NCBI GenBank assembly: GCA_949317995.1 | Contig: OX439051.1 | Location: 40,737,250 to 40,801,249 of the forward strand | Source of the DNA: Acholoe squamosa | Lineage: Eukaryota > Annelida > Polychaeta > Phyllodocida > Polynoidae | DNA: 64,000 nucleotides | Direction of reading: 5' to 3' | Shown: positions 1-10,440 of the stretch, one piece after another | How positions within the stretch are numbered: the first letter of the stretch is position 1 | Layout of the letters: the number at the start of each line of letters is the position of its first letter | Position numbers and translations under genes: made by a program | The notes under the pieces: model-generated | Databases searched by the model: none | The model's input: the letters and a program-made list of their open reading frames with translations, nothing else | Told to the model about the DNA's origin: nothing

Positions 1-1974
1 TCGCCTCCACCCGCTGCTCCAGCTCGGGGTGTTGGTACAATTAATGCTGGAGTTGTAGATTTGGTCTCTCTGAATGATATCAGCGTTTCAAGTGTACAAA
101 GTTATGTTGATAATGATATTAATATTAAATCCAACACGGTTGGTTTGGATATATCATATAGTAGCCCAGTACAGGGCAAGGTTAAACCACTGTTTACGGT
201 TGCTATTAATGATTTACCTAACATCGAAGTGTATGATAGCTGTATAAATGGTGTGTGCAATTGTGTTCATTATATCAATGGAAAAAATTCCCAAATTTTA
301 CCTTGCAGAGTGGCCCCATTCTTAACCCAAAAAGGAGTTATTAATATAAATGATAAAGAGGCACTATTCTTATGGCAAGGTTTTGTTGAGGGGTTCAGGA
401 TAGTGGATCCTGACTGCAATACTTCTTATGATTGCAGAAATTATAAGTCAATCCTCGAGGGAAAATTCTATAATGAGTACTGTGGTATATTGCTAGATGA
501 ACTAGAAGCTGGTCTAGTCTCTAAGAGTGTAAATAAACCCCGTTGTATCCATGCCCTAGGTGGTGTAGAAAAATCAAATGGCAAGTTAAGACCCATAACT
601 GACTGTAGCATGCCTGATAAAATATCCATTAATAATTTTATGGAGACTACTAGCTCGACGTTTTCTTATAATAGTATTAGCACGGTGACTGCTCAATTAA
701 ACAGAAACGATTTCATGAGTGTGGTGGATTTAAAGTCAGCTTATAGGTCTATAAATGTGTATGCACCTCATACTACCATGCAAGGTTTCAGGTGGGATTT
801 TGGACATGGTGAGGATTATTATGTAAGCAACAGGTTAACTTTTGGCCTGAAATGTGCCCCGTATATTTTTAATAGAATCTCTGATTTTATTGTGGAGGTG
901 GCAAAATTCTACGGTGTAGAAAAAATTGTAAATTATCTGGACGACTTTATCATAATTGCTGATACTTATGATGAGTGTCTTAGACAGAGGAATTTATTAA
1001 TGGAGTGTATGGCGTACATGGGTTTTGTAGTATCCATAGAAAAAGTGACCGACCCATCTCAATTTTGTAAATTCTTAGGCATTAACATAGATTCAGTTAA
1101 GTTGGAACTGTCTTTGCCTATCGAGAAGGTTGAAAAAATGGAAAGTCTCTTATTAGATAATGTTAATAAAAAATTTATTTCTAAAAAGAACTTGGAGAGG
1201 ATAGGTGGTCTAATGTCTTTCTGCTCGCAGGTGGTTAAGGGTGGCAGAACTTTTAGTAGGCGAATTTTCGATCTCTGTGCTCGGGCCAGACCCGGTGGTT
1301 ATATTAGGGTATCAGCTTGCACTCGCCAAGACTTTGAATGGTGGCTGGATTTTTGTAGAGTTTTTAACTGCAAGAGGTTAATTCTAAATGATGATATTGA
1401 CACGCCTATGTACTCAGATTCCTCCATGAAAGGCTTCGGGGCTTGGATGGATAAGGATTATTTATATGGTGACTGGACATCTTACGATAGATTTAACCTA
1501 GGTAGTGGTCATTTTACCCAACCACCAATACTGGACAATTTGAGAAACCACCACAGAAATATAAATGTATACGAGTTATACCCCCTTCTTATGGGACTTA
1601 GACGTTGGATTTCTGGCTATAAAAATAAAAGAATACACTGTGTTACTGATAATATGCAAGTTCTAGCGATGATCAATACCGGTAGGTCAAAAAATAAGCT
1701 TTGTATGGAATGGCTTAGAGAAATTTTTTGGCTTTGTTTCATCAATAATGTGGAGGTGTATGCAACCTATATTAAGTCAGAAGACAATGTCCTGGCCGAC
1801 CAACTCTCTAGGCTGGCTTACAGGGGTGTATTGGACAAATGTGTGGACTCTCTTCTTGAAAATAATATGTGCTGCTTTAATTCCAGAATGGAAAAGGTTA
1901 CAAAAAAGAAAAGAGTGTCTTTTATCGAAGGGTGTGTCAGAGAACACGAGGAGAGCAAGGAAACAACAACTTAA
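1..1974 (+). CDS. Reverse transcriptase / RNase H of the Ngaro-like element (5' partial)
   Basis: The frame is open from base 1, so the true start lies left of the window. RT motif A shows Asp at 727 (context VVDLKSAY), motif B is LTFGLKCAPYIF near 835-870, and motif C is YLDD at 934-945. The RNase H follows with Asp at 1417 (SDSSMKGFGAW), Glu in NVYELYP near 1565-1585, Asp in VTDNM near 1645 and ADQLSRL near 1795-1815, so the usual acidic residues are present. The product would copy the element RNA into DNA and remove the template RNA. The last 227 bases overlap the recombinase ORF in another frame. No stop or frameshift interrupts the domain. Assignment to the DIRS order rests mainly on the adjacent recombinase. 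Confidence 0.93.
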   Translation, partial: SPPPAAPARGVGTINAGVVDLVSLNDISVSSVQSYVDNDINIKSNTVGLDISYSSPVQGKVKPLFTVAINDLPNIEVYDSCINGVCNCVHYINGKNSQILPCRVAPFLTQKGVININDKEALFLWQGFVEGFRIVDPDCNTSYDCRNYKSILEGKFYNEYCGILLDELEAGLVSKSVNKPRCIHALGGVEKSNGKLRPITDCSMPDKISINNFMETTSSTFSYNSISTVTAQLNRNDFMSVVDLKSAYRSINVYAPHTTMQGFRWDFGHGEDYYVSNRLTFGLKCAPYIFNRISDFIVEVAKFYGVEKIVNYLDDFIIIADTYDECLRQRNLLMECMAYMGFVVSIEKVTDPSQFCKFLGINIDSVKLELSLPIEKVEKMESLLLDNVNKKFISKKNLERIGGLMSFCSQVVKGGRTFSRRIFDLCARARPGGYIRVSACTRQDFEWWLDFCRVFNCKRLILNDDIDTPMYSDSSMKGFGAWMDKDYLYGDWTSYDRFNLGSGHFTQPPILDNLRNHHRNINVYELYPLLMGLRRWISGYKNKRIHCVTDNMQVLAMINTGRSKNKLCMEWLREIFWLCFINNVEVYATYIKSEDNVLADQLSRLAYRGVLDKCVDSLLENNMCCFNSRMEKVTKKKRVSFIEGCVREHEESKETTT

Positions 1975-2809
1975 CAGGTATAAAAAATTTTGTAATCAAT
2001 TTAGATTATCTAATTTTCCTTGTTCTCCCTCACAGGCTGCTACTTATGCAGTATATTTATCTAGCTATATGAAACCTTCCTCTGTAAGAAATTATTTATC
2101 TTCCATTTGGTATCATCAAAAACTTAGAGGTGGCTTGGACCATAGCAGTAATTTCATGCTAAAAAAGGTGTTGGATGGTATTGATAGAAACTATGCTGTT
2201 CCTGCTAGGGTTACTCACCCATTGAGTCCTAAGGAAATGTTATGTATTAGATCGTTTTTGGATCTCTCCAACAGAGCTGACTTGAAGTTCTGGTTAGCTA
2301 CTCTGTTATGTTTTAGAGGTGTCCTCAGGATAGGACATGTTGTATCTTCTCCCCATACACTAAGGGTAGGTGATGTAAAAGTTTTTGACAGTTATGCTAG
2401 TCTGCGTATTAAAACTTCTAAAACGGACCAGCTTGGTACTAACTCCTTTAATATATATTTATGTAGAGATGATACCTCGTTGTTATGTCCTTGTAAAGAC
2501 CTGAAAAAATTGTGCACGGGTAGGGGTACGAGAGATTATTTATTTAAAGTTAATGGTGTTCCCCTACAGTACCAATATATTAATTCGAGATTGAAATCTT
2601 TGTCTCTACGTGCTGGTATCAAAGGTTCAATCTCCACCCACTCTCTTAGGCATGGGGGTGCTACGATGTTAAAGGACGCTGGACTCAGTATAGACTCCAT
2701 TAGGAAAAAGGTGAATTGGAAATCTAATTCTGTTTTTACATATTTACATAATCATAAAGATGAACTTTTGAGTTTAGATAGACTTTGCCAATCTCAATTG
2801 CATTGCTGA
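1748..2809 (+). CDS. Tyrosine recombinase (integrase) of the Ngaro-like element
   Basis: This ORF has the phage-integrase-type catalytic set: Arg194 (VLRIGH, codon 2327), His298 and Arg301 (HSLRHG, codons 2639 and 2648), Trp324 in place of the second His (VNWKS, codon 2717), and the nucleophile Tyr332 (TYLH, codon 2741), numbered from the ATG at 1748. An N-terminal SAM-like core-binding region starts around 1937. The roughly 60 residues before that lie in the overlap with RNase H and look like a shadow of that frame, so the real protein probably begins by reinitiation or frameshift in 1748-1974. It would integrate the circular cDNA. The TGA stop at 2807-2809 lies about 40 bases before repeat B1. 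Confidence 0.9.
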   Translation: MWRCMQPILSQKTMSWPTNSLGWLTGVYWTNVWTLFLKIICAALIPEWKRLQKRKECLLSKGVSENTRRARKQQLNRYKKFCNQFRLSNFPCSPSQAATYAVYLSSYMKPSSVRNYLSSIWYHQKLRGGLDHSSNFMLKKVLDGIDRNYAVPARVTHPLSPKEMLCIRSFLDLSNRADLKFWLATLLCFRGVLRIGHVVSSPHTLRVGDVKVFDSYASLRIKTSKTDQLGTNSFNIYLCRDDTSLLCPCKDLKKLCTGRGTRDYLFKVNGVPLQYQYINSRLKSLSLRAGIKGSISTHSLRHGGATMLKDAGLSIDSIRKKVNWKSNSVFTYLHNHKDELLSLDRLCQSQLHC

Positions 2810-2849
2810 TTGGTATGTGTGTTTTTCACATGTGTTTGGCGTGTTTTTT

Positions 2850-3011
2850 GGCATGTATGGTGCTGATAGCCCCAAGGTCAGTAACCCACCAAACTCATGT
2901 GTCTGTGATATGATCATTTATTACTACTGTATCATAAATTATTATTACTGTTTCATTATCACGTCATCGTTATTACCGGTATTATCTTTCCCTGGTAGCG
3001 AGTTAACTTAT
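2850..3011 (+). repeat. Split direct repeat B1 of the Ngaro-like element
   Basis: This 162-bp block starts GGCATGTATGGTGCTG and ends GAGTTAACTTAT. I find it base-for-base identical to 3336-3497. It is the B1 member of the B1-A2-B2 terminus. Confidence 0.85.
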
Positions 3012-3335
3012 GGAACTATATACACTCGTGTATATATATATAATTAACCGCGGACGGTTAGGGACTATTTGCAGCGCGCATTGGTATCTATGATGTCATA
3101 GTATGACGTCATGGTCAACACTCCTCCAGTATATAAGAGGGGAATTTTCAAGGTAACGGTCATTGGCTCGTTTTCACCTGTACAGGTAACACCACGCTGG
3201 GTGTTTCCTTGATTTTTAAATTTTTACTATTGTTATTACTATTGTTATTACTATTTATTACTGTGTTATTGTTATTATATTATACACTTTACTGACTATG
3301 CTTTGTCAACTAATTATTATAGTTGTTTTAATAAA
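3012..3335 (+). repeat. A2 segment between B1 and B2
   Basis: This 324-bp segment separates the two B repeats and should be a copy of the left terminal repeat A1, which lies outside the window. It holds a promoter-like core and an A+T-rich tract with TTATTACTATTG repeats (about 3220-3290). An AATAAA at 3329-3334 lies just before B2. Confidence 0.7.
3104..3137 (+). promoter_or_regulatory. Promoter-like core in A2: CRE site and TATA box
   Basis: A perfect palindromic TGACGTCA lies at 3104-3111, preceded by a near copy (TGATGTCA) at 3091-3098. TATATAAG follows at 3130-3137, 18 bases downstream. In Ngaro-type elements the A segment is the transcription start region, so A1 should carry the same core. 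Use of these sites is inferred. Confidence 0.5.
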
Positions 3336-3497
3336 GGCATGTATGGTGCTGATAGCCCCAAGGTCAGTAACCCACCAAACTCATGTGTCTGTGATATGAT
3401 CATTTATTACTACTGTATCATAAATTATTATTACTGTTTCATTATCACGTCATCGTTATTACCGGTATTATCTTTCCCTGGTAGCGAGTTAACTTAT
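3336..3497 (+). repeat. Split direct repeat B2, right end of the Ngaro-like element
   Basis: Identical copy of 2850-3011. It ends at a short AT repeat (3498-3512), after which the sequence becomes ordinary spacer, so 3497 is taken as the element boundary. Confidence 0.8.
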
Positions 3498-3512
3498 ATA
3501 TATATATATATG

Positions 3513-4055
3513 TCCCTTTGTATCATTGTGTTATCCATCTATGAATCTAAAGTTGGTACAGTATTTCTTTGTTTCTTATAATGGAGTCCATATGTTCACT
3601 AGGATTGTTCTGCCCTTGGTAAATATTCTAGTTATTACCATTCCTTGTGTATTAGCTGATATTTTTGATCTGTCTTAATAATTTATGATCCTAATCTTCT
3701 TTAGTAATGCACAATTCATTACTGGACTGAATAAATAACATTAGCCGATATCATAACATATAGCCCTTTCATGCTGAGATACTTCTCCAGAATTACAACA
3801 TGGAGTGTTTGTTACATGTAGGCAAAAATGTGTTTTGGGTGTGCTAAACATCGAAAACAAAACATTCATTTCTTACAGTAAATCCAATTCCAACCCCATT
3901 AGAGGACCCATTAGGGCCGGATGGTGCCTGCAAGCTAAGGCAATGGAATTAGAGTAGGGTCTAGACCAGACCAAATGACCAGAAACCAACACTCTTGTTA
4001 CAGTCTATATTTGCCACCAAATAGATGATTTCTTTCTCTTTTCTTCTCTTTTTCT

Positions 4056-4057
<2 letters not shown>
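3513..4057. other. Spacer without recognised gene
   Basis: A+T-rich sequence with no convincing ORF, repeat boundary or RNA gene. Confidence 0.6.
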
Positions 4058-4114
<57 letters not shown>

Positions 4115-4131
4115 TTATTTATTTATTTATT
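4058..4131. repeat. AT microsatellite followed by TTTA microsatellite
   Basis: An uninterrupted AT run (4058-4110) passes directly into TTTA repeats (4111-4131). The right end of a TTAA-type MITE begins immediately after it. Confidence 0.95.
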
Positions 4132-4136
4132 CGTAC

Positions 4137-4193
4137 ATCATGACAACCAATGGGCGTAATGCATTAAAGCATTATCAGCCCTTGAAGGGTTAA
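4137..4193. mobile_element. Right-end fragment of a piggyBac-like MITE
   Basis: It has the family signature: CATGACAACCAATGGGCGTAA, then CAGCCCTTGAAGGG and a terminal TTAA at 4190-4193. The left part is missing, replaced by the microsatellite. Confidence 0.55.
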
Positions 4194-4902
4194 AGAACAC
4201 CTAAATGTTGAAAGCAAAGGGAGACGTTCCACTCCGTGTTTCTAATTGCATCGATATACCAAGCTTGTAGATGATCACTAAGAGGTAGGCCTGCAGAATA
4301 GTGTTGACTTGTGTACTGAAAGATTGCACTATGTTTTACTACACAGGCTTTATTAGTGTGTGTAGCTCTATGCTACGGTTTATGTACACACAGCAGAAAA
4401 ATACCTGGTAGTTTTCTTTTTTTAGGTATGTAAAGAGTATGTCAAACGAACACACAAAGACCACCAAAAACAAGAGATCCCATGAATTCATGTAATTTAC
4501 TGAATTCATGTAATTTACGAAGAGAAAAGAAAGAATTGAGGTTAAAAGGTACTTTATAAGACTTGAAATACTATAGGGCATTCTAAAAAGTATTGGTCAG
4601 GGCAGAACCAATGCTAAAAGATAGCTATCTGCATCAGGGTGACACTGACACTGACAGGTTTCAAAGAATTCACCGTTGTAAAAGATATATCTGTGTGGCC
4701 CTCATAGGCCATCGTACTTATAATCGTATTATAGAAGTTGTGGAAGAGCAAAATAGTATCATTCGTAAATGCCTCTAAATGAGGGCATGTAATGCGTAAA
4801 TCAACTCCTTTATCCATTTAAAATGTCACAGGTGAAGGACTCAGTCCTAAAGAACAGGCCTCAATTTCATGTCAAGGCATGGTGCACATGTTGTTATATT
4901 GA
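4194..4902. other. Spacer with a short tandem duplication
   Basis: An 18-bp unit, TGAATTCATGTAATTTAC, is duplicated head to tail at 4483-4518. Nothing else is recognised. Confidence 0.6.
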
Positions 4903-5167
4903 CTGATTGCTGACAAATAATGCATTATTACTGACATATTTTGATTAATTGCTGACAAATAGTGCATTATTACCGACAAGTTTTGACATATTGCTGACAA
5001 ATGTGAGAGTGTAAGTTCAACACACGTTTTTCTACAGTGTAGGGAGGGAGAGTGTAAGTTCAACACACCTTTTTTACAGCGTAGGGAGGGGCAGTTTAAG
5101 TTCAACGCGCGTTTTTACCGTGTAGGGAGGGAGAGTGTAAGTTCAACACACATTTTTTACAGTGTAT
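4903..5167. repeat. Two adjacent minisatellites
   Basis: The first block (about 4903-5002) has near-43-bp units built on ATTGCTGACAAATARTGCAT. The second (about 5003-5167) has four units of about 40-50 bp built on GAGTGTAAGTTCAACACACG followed by TTTTTACAGTGTAGGGAGG. The small open frames across them are repeat artefacts. Confidence 0.85.
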
Positions 5168-5931
5168 GGATGTCAGGTGGTGGTGGAGAGAAGCTAGACA
5201 GTGTAAGACACACATTGTAGGTTCATGCTACATTTATGCATTATTGTGATGTGACCCCATGCATGTACACCATTGCGATGACGGGCTACAGACAGGGGCT
5301 GCATTCATGCATCATGATGTATAATGGACATACTTCATTAATGCACTATCTGCCCTTAAATACCATCATCAAGTCCTTCACATTCACCCTAACTAAGGGT
5401 GCATTGGTCAGTAAGGCTAAGGACACCTCTACCAGTCTGCCTGACGGCTTTTGCAAACATAGGGATTAGTGACGGGGCACCTGCCATGGAAAGGGTATGG
5501 GTAAATAGACCATAATCTAACTACTTAGCTGCACTGCACATGTATACATTCTTTATGTATGCATCTTAGTGACAACGCATGTTAATCGTTATATTGCTAA
5601 TAATTCGTGCATGAAAACATTTATAATTCAATAAATGCTATATGTAACATTAGCAAGAACAAATTTACATTTTTTCTAGGTAATGCACTGGTCGACTCAG
5701 GTAATTTCACTGGTCAATTTTTCACGAAACGCAAAGGCTGTCAAGAGGTAGATATGAACAGGCAGGGCCTGTTCTAATAAAAGGTACTGACCTCACTAGA
5801 GCTAACTATGCACACACATACATCCACAGGCCTGCATTCCCATCCATTTTTAAAGTCTTTATTTTTATCTTACCTCCTTTATCTGTCCTGTCAGCTGATC
5901 TATAAGGAGGGACGAGTTGGTATGTGGGAGG
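5168..5931. other. Spacer with a decayed MITE remnant
   Basis: Around 5235-5360 there are fragments of the TTAA-type MITE family (GCATTCATGCATCATGATG). No gene is seen. Confidence 0.5.
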
Positions 5932-6239
5932 GTACAACCACTATCTGTGTAAACGACTGCCATCTGAATTACTACACAGAGAGACTGACCATCCAACTAC
6001 GATCACTGTAAAAATGAAAATATATCCGAAGTATCCATCCAACCATAATGCTGTAGCAACTTTTCCATCGATGGGTTCAGACACATAGATGATATTGATA
6101 CACTTGATATAAGGGGGGAATCTAATGTGTCTTTTATAAATATTCTGGATCAATGAATTTGATACAGATAGCAGTTGGATGGTCAGCCTCGACCTGTAGT
6201 ACTACAGATAGTGGGTGTTTACACAGATAGTGGTTGTAC
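5932..6239. mobile_element. Foldback (MITE-like) element with 23-bp perfect ends
   Basis: The first 23 bases (5932-5954, starting GTACAACCACTATCTG) are the exact reverse complement of 6217-6239. Pairing continues imperfectly inward, with GACCATCCAACTA near 5988-6000 matching TAGTTGGATGGTC near 6172-6184. There is no transposase. The superfamily is not clear because I see no convincing target duplication. Confidence 0.65.
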
Positions 6240-7324
6240 AAAGGGTCATGGCCAGATCAGGGAGCACGCACCTCTGTGTAGCACTTCATTTTCTTCTTCT
6301 TTTTCACTGGATCATTTTGCAATGTGTTTATTCTCAGGTGTGTGGTGGTTTCTGTATCGTCCTAGATCTACACATCTGACTGGGTCTGGTTTTCAGGTAA
6401 TAAGATGATGTTATTTCAACATTAATCGTGTATTTGGCCTAACATAAGCGGGAGTACTTTGAGCAGTATTGTACAAAACAAAAAACGCTACAGTTTCCTT
6501 ATTTCACTGCCTGTAATACAGTCCCTATATACTTACGGCTATGATTCTTTCCGTGTAGGGTAGCTCTTAATATGACGTAGCATTCTAAAAAACAAGCCTG
6601 TAATCTTGAAATATCAAACCCAAGGCAGGTTACAAGGAAAATCACCCCCCCCCCCCCACAATGGTAAAGGCAATATAGAATATGCACCCCGAGGTCAGGA
6701 ACATCAAGGGCGTACCTTGATTTTGAACAATTTACTACTAATATCATGCATTTATTCCTCGGCTATAAGGTGCACCTCCAACTCCTGTTGCTTCTATAAG
6801 GTGTACCAGGTATAAGCTGTGCCTCATATGCGAGGTTTTCCTGGGAGTCTATGTGATGCAGTGTTGTTCCTTTCTGCAGCTGTTGGCAACATAGTCTTTA
6901 CTAAACTCTACACTCTACTGCTTAACAGTAGGTGGGTGGAAACCAGACAGGTACACAAAAGGTTAGGAGGCATACCACAAAATGTCAGTTTTGTTTCCTT
7001 GTTGGTCTTGAGTCCTACTTTAAATGGCAGAGTGAGTAGAGTGAGTGAGTCAAGGGGAGACAGACAGTGTAAAGGAGGGGGGGGGGGCATAAGCTATTCA
7101 TTCAATATGCTGAGGGACTGATCATTTAACAAAAGGGGTGGGGGTTCAGTTTTTTTGCTCAAAGAAAAATCCCGCCCCTCCCCCTCCTTTCAGGAGTACG
7201 TTTACTTTTGGCCTCTCCTACATGGTCCAGGATTGCACCCTTTTCATCTAAACTAATAGTGGAAAACAGGTAACCCACTATTAGAGGAGTCAAAACATTT
7301 TGGCCCCTCCCCTCCCCCCATTCT
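6240..7324. other. Spacer with poly-C, poly-G and a TATAAGG-type remnant
   Basis: Holds a C tract at about 6645-6658, a G tract near 7077-7087, and at about 6765-6840 a remnant of the TATAAGGTGCACC / TATAAGCTGTGCC family seen several times in the window. No gene recognised. Confidence 0.5.
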
Positions 7325-8330
7325 TAAGGGTCTGTATACTGGGTCTAGTGGTCCTATCAGCGAGAGCCCAATGGTCTTAGCAATGAGGCCAATTGTCTTA
7401 CTACTGGTCTGGTAGTCCTAATGCTGATTGCACTGACCTTAGCACTGAATCTAATGGTCCTTATCAGGGGCGTAGGAAAAGGGGGGGGGCAGGGGGGCCC
7501 GGGCCCCCACCCCCAATAATGAGGAGGTTCCCTAAATAAGCCTATATAAAAATATAGCAGCACCCCCAACCGAGACCCCTGGGCCCCCCCCAATAAAAAT
7601 TTGCTTCCTGCGCCACTGCTTATACCAGGTATTGATATCAAAGGACTTTGTCAGGGGGAGCAGCTCATGTAGGGTTCAGAGTGAGTGTAAGGGGAGTATT
7701 AGGTAGAATGAGCTGCTCTATCTACCACTGGGTATAAACTGATGACGTTTTAAGGTTGGATCTCATAGTCTGGGGATAGTCTGATCAATGTGCTAGACAG
7801 TTATTTAATGGTCTCTTAACATTGGGTCTAGAAGTCTCAACACTGGCTGCAATTGCCTCAAGCTTGACTAATGGTCTAAATACTGAGTCTTGAGGTCATT
7901 CCTTAAAATGCTACGTCGACGACTGCTCACCTTCAGATCGTAGTGGGGGCCCTGAATCTAGTGACACTACAGGCCTGTAACAGAGCATTCTGTGTCGACA
8001 GTACTACAACTGCCCTACCAAAGTCTATGTAAATACTGGGTTTCAGGTCGTAGTTGTTGTGTGCAATCGTAGTACCTTAAGAAATAACCTCCTGGTGTCT
8101 TTGACACTGAATTCAGTGGTATAACCCCTCAGGTTTATAGTCTAATGTCTTTAACCATTGAATCAAATGTGTGGTCCATCCACTTAGTACAGGCTCTAAT
8201 CACAATACATGTATATACTCCTGAATCTAGTGGTCTAAACACTGAACTCCCTATTTAAATACCAAGTCTAGTAAACTAATGACTGTATTTGTCTAGTGGT
8301 GTAACCTCTGATTCTAATGGTAAAGCTAGA
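7325..8330. repeat. Diverged ~21-bp minisatellite field
   Basis: The segment is built from degenerate units of about 21 bp resembling GTCTAGTGGTCTTAACACTGA, clearest at 7325-7460, 7795-7900 and 8220-8330. Units are often interrupted by other sequence. A hAT-like MITE is inserted at 7465-7618. Confidence 0.6.
7465..7618. mobile_element. hAT-like MITE with 5-bp target duplication
   Basis: The ends are CAGGGGCGTAGGAA and TTCCTGCGCCACTG, a near-perfect inverted pair. The element is flanked by CTTAT on both sides (7460-7464 and 7619-7623). The interior is G/C-run rich and non-coding. The 23893-24053 element shares the end sequence and the 5-bp duplication. CAG-type ends suggest hAT; a 5-bp duplication fits the hAT5 group better than the usual 8 bp. 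Confidence 0.7.
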
Positions 8331-8683
8331 AAACAGTTTCACCATTGTTTCTAGGACAAAGTCCAGGGAAAGCTAGGCGATCAAAATATGCTTGGTGTGT
8401 TCATATGTGTCACAGTATTAGACGACAAAAAATGCATTGCACAGAGTGACACTAGGTGAATAGGAATGGGGTAAGAAGTTAAATGAACAGAAGGGTCCTT
8501 GTATTGTGAAATGACGTGTAAACCTGAGATAAGGTTCCATTAGAGATTCAGGTCCTGTAATGTAGGTGGTCGGGCAGTTGTCTATCCCTACTGGCATGGA
8601 GTATGATGTATCATTAGTTTGTTCAATATTCATTATTCCTGGCAACTTACAGCTCCCTTTGTATATACCTTCTCCCCCAATTT
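8331..8683. other. Spacer without recognised feature
   Basis: No convincing ORF, RNA gene or repeat. Confidence 0.5.
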
Positions 8684-8927
8684 CTCACTCTCTTTCTCTC
8701 TCTCTGTCTTTCTCTTTCTCTCTCTCTCTCTCTCTCCCTCTCTCTCTCTCCCATTACGTCTTTCTCAATCTCCCTTGCCACATATGAGCTCTCCCTCCCC
8801 TTATCCCCTCTCTCTCTCGCCAACCCCCTCTATTCCCTAACCCCCTACCCGATCTCTGCTTCTACCCCCCCCCTCTCTCTCTCTCTCTCTCTCTGATTCT
8901 CCAAAGACCAGAGAAAGTCATTTTGAT

Positions 8928-9002
<75 letters not shown>

Positions 9003-9069
9003 TGGAAAAGTGAGTATGGTAGACATTTCTTATTTCCGTATCCACTCTGTGTGAACTGTCCATGCCAAT
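8684..9069. repeat. TC-rich and AT microsatellites
   Basis: TC/CTCTCC tracts lie at 8684-8753 and 8871-8894, and a pure AT run at 8931-8994. Long open frames here are low-complexity artefacts on both strands. Confidence 0.95.
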
Positions 9070-9241
9070 GAGCAGTCATGAGCATCAGCAGCCATAGCAT
9101 GGCTTCTTCCCCCTTTCTCCGGCTCTATGTTCTCTCTGCTCTATTCCCTCTCTCCCTCTCCCTCTCCCTCTCTCCATTCCCTCTTCTTCAATCTCCTTTC
9201 TCTCTCTCTCTCCCTTCGTTCTCTGCTCTCTGCTCTCTGCT

Positions 9242-9280
<39 letters not shown>

Positions 9281-9740
9281 AATTCTCTGACACTCTTTAA
9301 ATGACCTACCTGATGTTGGACATCCAAAAGCCATCCAAAAGCAGCAAACACAGCATGACTTCTTCTCCCCTCTCCCTCTCTCCCTCTCTCTCCCGCGTTC
9401 TCCATTCCCCTTTTCTCTAACCTCTATCTTCCTCTTTCGATTCACTGATAGTAACACTCCCCTTGGATGACCTCCCTGATGTGGTATGGCGAGAAGCCAG
9501 CCAGGAGCAGCAACCACAGCATGGCTTCTTCTACCCCGCCCTCTCTCTCTCTCCATTCCCTCTTTCTCTAATCTCTTTCTCCTCTCTCTCTCCATCTCTC
9601 TAATTTCTCTAATCTCTTTCTCCTCTCTCTCTCCATCTCGAATTTCTCAGACACTCCATGAATGACCCACCTGATGTTGGACGGCGAGAACCCAGCCAAG
9701 AGCAGCAGCAACCACAGCATGGCTTCTTCTTCCGGCGGCG
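9070..9740. repeat. Four tandem units of about 165-250 bp with TC-rich spacers
   Basis: Each unit has a conserved core (CACAGCATGRCTTCTTCT near 9095, 9350, 9516 and 9714) preceded by GACCTACCTGATGTTGGACA or a variant, then a variable pyrimidine-rich stretch. The E/R-rich minus-strand frames across it come from the GA repeats and are not taken as genes. Confidence 0.8.
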
Positions 9741-10440
9741 TTTTGGTTTCCCCGGCATCTTCTCTGCTGTTCTATAGTCTTAGTGCATGGTGTAGTCTTC
9801 AAAGTCTTGTAACTGTAAAATGAAAATAATAATTCAATCAAGTCCTCATGTTTCCAGTAAATATCAGTTATGAGAAATTAACCATGTTCTGGGTAATTTG
9901 CTGTATTTATAGAAAGGTTGACTTGAATGGTTATTGAGGAAGTTAGTAACATGATCACTCATTCGAACACAGTTGTTCCTTCCTCCTATAAAGGTCCTTT
10001 GCCATTTCTGTATAGGGCCTAGTTGAACGGCCATTGCTTGACCAGGTGTTACATAATTTAACCAAAAAACTCTGCAGTGAACAGAGGGATTTATCCTTTT
10101 TTGGGGCACATTATGTAACACCTGGAAATATGCCTTGTGCATCATGATGGTTCTTATCAGTGCTGATCTCGCCAGGTGCCAGATCATGCAATGGCCAACC
10201 CACTGGGCCTCTATAATGAGCCCTATAATATCCTCACCTATAAGGCACATCCCCAAATAGAGCCCATCCTATAAGGCGCACTAGGAGTCCATCTGCGCCT
10301 ATAAGCCGCGCACTGTACACAATGTATTAAGGTATGTATATAATTATATAGAGGCCACTTCACTACTTAAAAGCATTAGGGACTCAGGTGTTCGTCCGAC
10401 CTCCCATGAGGACTGGGTCTTCTAAAAGGTTGGGCATCAA
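9741..10440. other. Spacer with a TATAAGGCGC-type remnant
   Basis: Around 10225-10320 the motifs CTATAAGGCGCACTAGGAG and CTATAAGCCGCGCACTG form opposing arms of a short decayed element, related to those near 13150-13250, 15770-15840 and 36707-36905. No gene recognised. Confidence 0.5.

Larger units (their letters stand above)
1..3497 (+). mobile_element. Ngaro-like (DIRS order) tyrosine-recombinase retrotransposon, left part cut off
   Basis: The visible part holds, in order, a reverse transcriptase/RNase H ORF, an overlapping tyrosine recombinase ORF, and a right end made of two identical 162-bp direct repeats separated by 324 bp. A direct-repeat end of the form B1-A2-B2 is typical of Ngaro and PAT elements; a matching A1 would be expected to the left of the window, probably with a gag ORF. 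I see no methyltransferase domain between RNase H and recombinase, which favours Ngaro over PAT or DIRS1. Such elements copy themselves through RNA and insert a circular DNA by site-specific recombination, so no target duplication is expected. Both ORFs are open and the repeats are identical, so the copy looks young. Confidence 0.85.

Noticed and set aside
2817-3581. Two similar 76- and 92-residue ORFs after the recombinase
   Set aside because: They are translations of the non-coding B1 and B2 repeats.
4903-5170. Direct repeats reminiscent of a CRISPR array
   Set aside because: Repeats are contiguous and degenerate with no unique spacers, in a eukaryotic context; they are minisatellites.
7655-7735. 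A-box-like GTGGTAGATAGAGCAGC on the minus strand
   Set aside because: No B box at the proper distance; could be a SINE scrap but is too weak to annotate.
9085-9595. Long minus-strand E/R/G-rich ORFs and plus-strand S/L-rich ORFs
   Set aside because: Low-complexity translations of TC/GA repeats; no domain or codon structure.
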